The notes below the pieces were generated by a model. That model was not told the origin of the DNA. It saw only the letters and a program-made list of their open reading frames with translations, and did no database searches. The position numbers were made by a program, and so were the translations under genes. This document shows, piece after piece, positions 1 through 4,800 of a DNA stretch of 10,295 nt. Source of the DNA: JAHJDR01 sp964526915 (GTDB lineage Bacteria > UBA10199 > JADGCS01); contig CAZGMS010000054.1 of NCBI GenBank assembly GCA_964526915.1, forward strand, positions 1 to 10,295, in the 5' to 3' direction. Each line of letters starts with the position of its first letter. The stretch's first letter is position 1.

Positions 1-35
1 GGTTTGGTGGGGGGGTTCTATCCCCATCACCCGCT
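1..35 (+). tRNA. 3' end of a tRNA-Gly-like gene, cut by the window edge
   Basis: The last 21 bases (15-35) match the T-loop and acceptor 3' strand of the tRNA-Gly gene at 68-138 with two differences, but on the opposite strand. They end in CACCCGC plus discriminator T. The T-arm is imperfect: loop position 57 is T rather than a purine, and G12 faces A26 in the T-stem. This could be a functional second tRNA-Gly whose 5' half lies outside the window, or a decayed inverted copy of the neighbour. The anticodon is not visible. Confidence 0.4.
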
Positions 36-66
36 AAAAAAAGGCCCCCGTGGGGGACATTTTTTT
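36..66. terminator. Bidirectional intrinsic terminator between convergent tRNAs
   Basis: A run of seven A (36-42), a C5/G5 stem (45-49 with 52-56) and a run of seven T (60-66) make a symmetrical hairpin. It can terminate transcription from both sides. It lies exactly between the tRNA-Gly-like end and the complete minus-strand tRNA-Gly, which fits shared termination of convergent genes. Confidence 0.7.
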
Positions 67-67
67 G

Positions 68-138
68 AGCGGGTGATGGGAATCGAACCCACACACTAAG
101 CTTGGGAAGCTTATATGCTACCACTACATCACACCCGC
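68..138 (-). tRNA. tRNA-Gly (anticodon CCC)
   Basis: A complete 71-nt cloverleaf reads on the minus strand: acceptor GCGGGTG/CACCCGC, D-stem ATGT/GCAT, anticodon stem TAAGC/GCTTA with loop TTCCCAA, a four-base variable loop, and T-arm GTGGG-TTCGATT-CCCAT. The anticodon CCC is at 104-106 and decodes GGG. The discriminator is T and CCA is not encoded. A 7-bp hairpin (144-171) sits immediately upstream in the leader. The gene converges on the partial tRNA at 1-35. Confidence 0.92.
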
Positions 139-143
139 ACCTT

Positions 144-171
144 GGTTGTTTTGGGTCACGCCCCAACAACC
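144..171. other. Leader hairpin just upstream of tRNA-Gly
   Basis: GGTTGTT (144-150) pairs perfectly with AACAACC (165-171), and an inner GGG/CCC can extend the stem. It ends 5 bases before the mature 5' end of the minus-strand tRNA-Gly, so it would fold in the precursor leader near the RNase P cleavage site. No T-run follows, so it is not a terminator. Confidence 0.4.
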
Positions 172-346
172 GGGCCTGCCTCTAAATGAATCCTGTCTAA
201 AAAACAAGTTGATTGTATTTGTGTAGGGAATGACAAGACATTTTGTCAATAATCCATCAAATTCAATTTCAGTTTGAATTTTATATTAACTGAGGGTATG
301 AGGGGCGCGACTAATAAGGTTTGTTTCTGACATCGTGTTGCTTTTT

Positions 347-376
347 CGAATTACGAACAACGAATTACGAATAACG
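347..376 (+). repeat. 14-bp tandem repeat (CGAATTACGAAYAA)
   Basis: Two consecutive 14-base units, CGAATTACGAACAA and CGAATTACGAATAA, differ at one base. The start of a third unit (CGAAAA) then runs into the hairpin at 377-398. A simple tandem array next to a palindrome beside a tRNA could be the edge of a small repeat element. Confidence 0.6.
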
Positions 377-400
377 AAAATTTGCGATAGCAAATTTTTT
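377..400. terminator. Perfect 9-bp hairpin with A- and T-tracts
   Basis: AAAATTTGC (377-385) pairs with GCAAATTTT (390-398) around a GATA loop, followed by TT. The shape is that of a weak, AT-rich intrinsic terminator readable on either strand. It directly abuts the truncated tRNA-Ala copy at 401. It might equally be the inverted terminus of a repeat element. Confidence 0.45.
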
Positions 401-419
401 GGGGATGTAGCTCAGTTGG
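397..419 (+). pseudogene. 5' fragment of tRNA-Ala (direct-repeat copy)
   Basis: Bases 401-419 are identical to the first 19 nt of the tRNA-Ala gene at 624-696. With four flanking T bases, the match to 620-642 is 23 bp and exact, ending abruptly on both sides. The sequence after 419 shows no anticodon or T-arm of this tRNA, so the copy cannot fold into a tRNA. It is best read as one arm of a duplication or of an integration-type event that left the full gene intact downstream. Confidence 0.7.
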
Positions 420-619
420 CTGAGGCGAACGGCCTAGTGAGCCGAAGCCGAGGCGAGCGCTGCCGAGTGGCAGAAAAAAGAGGGAGCGGCCCAGCGACCG
501 ATTGGAAGCGAGCCGAGGCGGGGGAGCGGGCAGATGACATTCAGGAATCTGCCTGCGACCAAAGTCGCAAGACTTTTTCGTTGAGACAGCAGATAAGTTC
601 GAGACAGGCAACAGACATA
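420..619. other. 200-bp GC-rich insert between the tRNA-Ala repeats
   Basis: This segment lies between the two 23-bp repeats and has no credible protein gene. It is rich in small hairpins: CTGCC/GGCAG (460-473), GGCAGAT/ATCTGCC (529-553), and two mutually exclusive hairpins, GCGAC/GTCGC (555-568) and AAAGTC-GCAA-GACTTT (561-576) with following T's. The decamer AGCCGAGGCG occurs twice (447-456-like and 511-520). It is more GC-rich than the bases just before it, which fits a foreign or repetitive origin. Its nature is unknown to me. Confidence 0.4.
561..578 (+). terminator. Possible intrinsic terminator upstream of tRNA-Ala
   Basis: AAAGTC and GACTTT form a 6-bp stem closed by a GCAA tetraloop (GNRA type), with a run of five T at 574-578. 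It overlaps an alternative hairpin, GCGAC/GTCGC (555-568), so only one of the two can form at a time. It would stop transcription entering from the left. Confidence 0.4.
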
Positions 620-623
620 TTTT

Positions 624-696
624 GGGGATGTAGCTCAGTTGGTAGAGCGGTTGGTTCGCAATCAACAGGCCAGGGGTTCGATCCCCCTCATCTCCA
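624..696 (+). tRNA. tRNA-Ala (anticodon CGC)
   Basis: A complete cloverleaf is present: acceptor GGGGATG/CATCTCC, D-stem GCTC/GAGC, anticodon stem GTTGG/TCAAC with loop TTCGCAA, variable loop AGGCC, and T-arm AGGGG-TTCGATC-CCCCT. The anticodon CGC (657-659) decodes GCG. The third acceptor pair is G3:U70, the established identity determinant for alanyl-tRNA synthetase, which supports function. The discriminator is A696 and CCA is not fully encoded. A strong terminator follows 8 bases later. Confidence 0.95.
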
Positions 697-703
697 CAAC
701 AAC

Positions 704-746
704 AAGGCTCTTCCCACACAATGATGGGTAAGAGCCTTTTTCTTTT
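704..746 (+). terminator. Intrinsic terminator of tRNA-Ala
   Basis: AAGGCTCTT (704-712) pairs with AAGAGCCTT (730-738), extended by CCC/GGG (713-715, 726-728) across one bulged base. T-rich sequence follows (737-746). It begins 8 bases after the tRNA and may also receive transcripts of the convergent pilin gene. Confidence 0.85.
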
Positions 747-797
747 CACCATTCGAACTCAACCTTGATCTTAAGAGCATCTCTAAACCGATCTTAT

Positions 798-1190
798 TCA
801 GATCGCGCCCGGCAGGAAGGTTCCATCAATGCTGGAGTACTCATATGTCTGTCCCGTTGGATCTGTATAATGTATGGCGGCGTCGTTCTTGGTCCAATAA
901 TGGGCAACGCCGTCTTTCACAACGTTAGTGAAGCACAGATTGGTCGCGGTGCACCATCCAGGAGACGCCCCGTCAAGAGTCGCAGGATAGGACTCAGTGC
1001 CGGTTGATGCCATCTGTTTTGCGCCGTACAGCGTGATGCCAGCGATCACGTTGCCAACAACACCAGCGGAGGCCGCGATTTTGGCTTCGTTGGTCAAGCT
1101 GAAGATCTTGGGCATGGCGGAGACTGCCAAGATACCTAAAATAGCGATCACAAGGATCAATTCGATGAGTGTAAAACCACGATGATTCAT
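798..1190 (-). CDS. Type IV prepilin-like protein
   Basis: The 130-residue product starts with the class III signal MNHRG followed by FTLIELILVIAILGILA. Prepilin peptidase would cut after Gly5 to give an N-methylated Phe, with the conserved Glu at mature position 5. The hydrophobic helix (residues 6-25) and the following AMPKIFSLTNEAK segment are typical of pilins and type II pseudopilins, and somewhat MSHA-like. The C-terminal part has one Cys pair (CTATNLC), a likely disulfide. The length fits a short major pilin or pseudopilin. ATG is preceded by AAAGGGG at 1197-1203 with a 6-base spacer. No pilus assembly genes lie in the window, so it is an orphan here. Pilin versus pseudopilin cannot be decided from this sequence. 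Confidence 0.92.
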   Translation of the reverse strand: MNHRGFTLIELILVIAILGILAVSAMPKIFSLTNEAKIAASAGVVGNVIAGITLYGAKQMASTGTESYPATLDGASPGWCTATNLCFTNVVKDGVAHYWTKNDAAIHYTDPTGQTYEYSSIDGTFLPGAI

Positions 1191-1219
1191 AAATTACCCC
1201 TTTGTTTCGATCTGTTAAC

Positions 1220-1250
1220 ACTCAACAGCAGGCCCCCCCTGATATTGAGT
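1220..1250 (-). promoter_or_regulatory. 5'-leader hairpin of the pilin gene
   Basis: ACTCAA (1220-1225) and TTGAGT (1245-1250) enclose a G/C-rich loop that can itself close as CAGG/CCTG (1229-1241). It lies about 30 bases upstream of the pilin start codon, so it is probably in the 5' untranslated RNA. I compared it by eye with the GEMM cyclic-di-GMP riboswitch and saw no match. It could stabilise the mRNA or be incidental. Confidence 0.3.
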
Positions 1251-1272
1251 CAACAAACTGAATACCCATATT

Positions 1273-1503
1273 TTACAGAAAAAAAAGGTTGTCGACAATA
1301 GAATATGTGTGATGTGCAGAATTTCGTAGGCAAATTTCGTTGAGACAACACCTTTGGAATGCCTCAACTACATAACCCTGCAAGTCACCTTGTGATACCT
1401 GACAAAGCTCGCGATGACAAATCGATTTCAAAATAAATATTCGATCCAAATATATCTTAAAAAAATACACCATATTCCTTTCGTAATCAAAAAATAAACC
1501 CAA
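1273..1503 (-). CDS. Doubtful small ORF
   Basis: An open frame of 76 residues exists, or 66 if it begins at the internal ATG at residue 11, which has AAAGGA close in front of it (spacing shorter than usual). The product is Cys-rich (about six Cys) and has no signal peptide, membrane span or family I recognise. Its base composition is more AT-rich than the neighbouring genes, and it lies in the long leader region of the pilin gene. It may be a real small protein or non-coding leader sequence. Confidence 0.25.
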   Translation of the reverse strand: MGLFFDYERNMVYFFKIYLDRIFILKSICHRELCQVSQGDLQGYVVEAFQRCCLNEICLRNSAHHTYSIVDNLFFL

Positions 1504-1533
1504 TCATTCCAGCGAACTATTATTCCCCCTCCT

Positions 1534-1550
1534 TTGGCATGCCAATTGAA
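1534..1550 (+). promoter_or_regulatory. Near-consensus sigma-54 promoter on a palindrome
   Basis: TGGCATG-N4-TTGAA (1535-1550) fits the sigma-54 -24/-12 consensus TGGCACG-N4-TTGCA in spacing and in the -24 element. It deviates at the C of the important -12 GC doublet. The -24 part overlaps a perfect 12-bp palindrome, TTGGCATGCCAA (1534-1545), which could instead be an operator. Transcription would start near 1562, about 43 bases before the exported peptide at 1605. A sigma-54 activator is encoded in the same window. Confidence 0.35.
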
Positions 1551-1604
1551 GTGTAAGACTGCAGTGACAATTTAAATATAAACAAAATGGAAAAAGGGGA
1601 AATT

Positions 1605-1751
1605 ATGAAAAAAACAATCTTCACACTCATGGCGCTTGTTATCCTGATGAGTCTGGCCGCAACCAGTGAAGCCAGAAAACCCAGCACAGGTTCCACAACA
1701 ACAGCTCCCGCCCCGACCGGCGGCATCGTTTACAATTGCCCCTGGTGTTAG
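1605..1751 (+). CDS. Small exported peptide ending in CPWC
   Basis: The 48-residue product has a clear Sec signal: MKKTIFTLMALVILMSLAATSEA, with an expected cut after the Ala-Thr-Ser-Glu-Ala stretch near residue 23. The mature part is about 25 residues: a basic start (RKP), a Ser/Thr/Ala/Pro/Gly-rich linker, and the terminal block IVYNCPWC. The last four residues are a CxxC pair, so a disulfide or metal or haem ligation at the very C-terminus is possible. ATG at 1605 is preceded by AAAAGGGGA (1592-1600) at good spacing. An in-frame ATG at 1587 has no ribosome site. It converges on the cyclase gene (106-bp gap). I do not recognise a family; a secreted signal peptide or a small redox or adhesive peptide are guesses. 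Confidence 0.72.
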   Translation: MKKTIFTLMALVILMSLAATSEARKPSTGSTTTAPAPTGGIVYNCPWC

Positions 1752-1773
1752 AGCTAGAGGGGCTTGGTGGTTA

Positions 1774-1833
1774 GCGTATCGGTTGTGCCCTTGAGGGTGC
1801 GTATCGAGATTCAGTTCCGACGCACCGATGCGC
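1774..1833. other. Structured element between convergent genes
   Basis: GGTGCGT (1796-1802) pairs perfectly with ACGCACC (1820-1826). An outer stem pairs GCGTATCGG (1774-1782) with CCGATGCGC (1825-1833), allowing one G-U. The two share two bases, so they compete or nest imperfectly. It lies in the 105-bp gap between the peptide stop (1751) and the cyclase stop (1857). It could act as a factor-dependent or T-less terminator or a 3'-end stabiliser; no T-run is present on either strand. Confidence 0.4.
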
Positions 1834-1856
1834 CAACGAGCTGATGTTGGAAAGCA

Positions 1857-4800
1857 CTAAGTCTGAGGGTGAAAAAAATGTCCTAAAAATGGTGGCGGGG
1901 CAGGCCACTGGGTCGCCACGCCACGCCCCCTTCGCAAGGCGTTAGCGATGCGCCGTTGGTGTTGTTTCAACCACAGAAATTCTGTGTTGAAATCCTCCAC
2001 GTGACCAATGGCATCGAAGTGTTCAAGGGCGATATGAAAATACCTCAGGGCCAACTCCCAATTTTGCAGGCGGAATTGTGCCAGGAACAGGGCCAGAAAC
2101 AGTTGGGCCTCACGGCGTGATTTGTCCTTGAATACACTCTTTCCAATTGGCCGTTCCTGGTCAAACGTGGTCACACGTTGGGAAAGAAATGCCTCCAGCT
2201 TTTGTGGGTCCTGAAAGGCCAAAACTACGGCCTCATGTGCCACTACGTCTTCGTTCAACGGTCCGTAGACTAAATCAATCTCGTGTGTTCGTGTCATGGC
2301 ACTATCCCAGTGTCCCTGTTTGATGGCCGATACTGCCAAGTGCATGAGCGCGTAGTTTCTGACATAGGGCTCCCTTGCCCCCTGAACATAATTCACTTGC
2401 AACACCTCTTCTGCCCGCGCAAACAACCCCCGGTTGTTCAAATTGATTCCCAAGGCCATACGCGCATAGCAGGTCATCACATGATGACCCATCCGCTCGT
2501 ACAGTTCGATGGCCATCAGGGCGTACGGTTCAGCCACCGCGTATTGTGGCCCATGGACGGAATAACGTGAGGCGATGTTCAGACAAACACGAGCGAACAA
2601 AACAGGATTCTGCGTCAACACCGTAGCAGCAAAGACACGTTCGTGATCACGAATGGTCGCTCTCTCGTCACCCACAATCAGGGCAATGGCCTTTTGCACA
2701 TGCGCGTCAGCCGCCTCCTGCTGTCCACGTGAATTGATCATCTGGCAGGCCCCCATGGCACGGATATGAAACAGGATCCTCAAGGCAGGGGCCAGAGAAT
2801 GAATAAATGCCGCCTGTTCCCGTTCGACATGTTCATAGAACGCGGCCACCTCGTTGGGGCGTTGTTTGAGCCAATATTCTCCCGGGAAAATGGCCAACCC
2901 GTTCAGAATCACTTCGTCCTGTCTGGCCTGGGGCAAGGCCTTAAAGGCCGGGTCGTCTCTCAAAGAGGCATACGTCTGCAGATCATCCCTCCATTCCTGC
3001 GAACCTTGATCGACCTGCAACATCTCCCGACGCACAGCCAAACGCTGTGCCAATAAACCGGCCAACCGCTCAAGTCTGTCCGCCCCGTCAAAATGCGGTA
3101 ATAAGCCCTCCATCTCCACAAAATACGCGTAGGAGAGAGACATGGAACCCGGTTTTTGGCATCCTTGCGCCGCTTTTTCATAACTCAGAAAGGCCTGCTG
3201 ATAGTCCCCCACACGACGCAAATGATAGCCGTAAAGGGCCCAATCACGGGCACTCTTGCGCTCAAACGCGCTCAGGTGATCGACAATCTGCTGATGCCTC
3301 GCTTTCGTTTGTTGGCTATGGGCAAGCTGTCTTTGGACCATATCACGTAACATGACCTTGATGATCCGGTAACCATCGTGTCCTTCCGGGGTAATGTAGC
3401 CACCCTCTTTTAGCGATGCCAAGATCCTGGCCAAGGCCACGGGACCCAACTCACCCGCCTGATGCTGGGGCAATTCTTGATCATAAAAGATGACATCGTC
3501 ACCCACCAGCACCGAGATGGTTTCGAAAACGCTCCTCTCCAAGGGTGAAAGATGGTCCAGCGCCGATAGATGAAGGGCCTCGATTTCACGGTTCGTCAGT
3601 TGTTGTGGTCTCGCCCGACCAAAAATCAGGACACGCTCTGCGTTGACAGACAAGGTCCCGTTCAACAAATGCGCGTGCAGGAGTACTCTCAGTATCTGCA
3701 GGTCACCTCCCGAGGCCTGATGGTAATAACCCACCACGTCCTGTTGCACAGTCAAAGAACCGCGAGCAGGCTCATTTGCGGAAAACAGAGAAACCTCTTT
3801 CCCACCATAGTGTACTATGGCCTGTTCGATCGCTTGATGATCCAAGGTCTCAGCCATCAGCATGCGCACATCCACATGAGACTCCCCAATAAAATACTGA
3901 TGTTTCAATTCCCTGACAGACAGCTTGCCTTCAGAGCGCTCCAAGGCAGTGTCCTCCAAACCAATCACCATCACCGGTCTCAACCTGTTGTCTTGGGTCA
4001 AGCGTGTGAGCAGAAGCCGCGCGTCCTGATCCTTTCGCAGAAAATCCATGTTGAACAAAACCATCACAAGAGGTTTGCGCGTTGCCAGCCTATGAATCAC
4101 ATGGGACACCACCCGATGCGTTTGCGTGATGAAGGTCGCCACGTCTTTTTTGATTTTTGCCACATCAGGACACTCTTCCGTAAGTGTGCAGCCCAGATAA
4201 CCGGCCAACAATTCACGCACCACCAGCTGTGGAGATGTGTAATCATGTTTAAAATCCTCTCCAAAAAAATCGATGTCCGCCAGAAAACCATCCAAGGCCT
4301 CCGGCGTCACGGAGGGCGTCAAGATGTCCTCTTCCTCAAACAGCTTGAGCTCATCCAGAAATGAATCCAGCGCGCTCGGTGTCAGTTCATCAAGATCATA
4401 CGAAGCGACGTGCCTCATGAGGGCATCACGAACAGGGTCGCGTTGAAACCGAAACGCCGCCCCATGCAAAATTTGCACTTCCTCACGATCAAGTTTCTGT
4501 AAAAATCGCGCCAAGCCCATGGCCTTTCCCGTATCGCGCCCCCCCACATAGGCGACCATACCCAACTGACGGGTCAACGCTACCCTTTCATGGTAGAGGG
4601 TGTACATTTTCTGGGCATCTGCCTCTCTTTGCAATGGCGTGAACCCTTCGGCCACCACAAAACCAATGTCGGTTTTCATTCCCATGATCACCTGTTCCGG
4701 TCCTGTCTGGTCGCCGTTTTGTGGCCGTACCTCAACATCGGGCGGGATCCGTTCCACCAGATTCTGGTGCACAACGATCCCGTGCGCACCGGCACTGGCT

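Larger units (their letters stand above)
172..400. other. Gene-free stretch with small inverted and tandem repeats
   Basis: No convincing coding region is present here. It is AT-rich and holds several small structures: TGACAA/TTGTCA (231-248), AAATTCAA/TTGAATTT (259-281), two 14-bp tandem units starting CGAATTACGAA (347-360 and 361-374), and a 9-bp hairpin at 377-398. It presumably contains the tRNA-Gly promoter on the minus strand and a promoter for tRNA-Ala on the plus strand, but I cannot place either with confidence. Confidence 0.5.

Noticed and set aside
335..724. Open frame of 129 residues across the tRNA-Ala region, and its minus-strand counterpart at 351-752
   Set aside because: Both read through the tRNA gene, its terminator and the repeat insert. 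No ribosome site or protein-like features are present.
994..1221. Minus-strand 75-residue frame overlapping the pilin start
   Set aside because: It is out of frame with the pilin, which has the class III signal and a good ribosome site.
1191..1500. Cyclic-di-GMP (GEMM) riboswitch in the long pilin leader
   Set aside because: I read the minus strand for the conserved GEMM core and tetraloop-receptor elements and did not find them.
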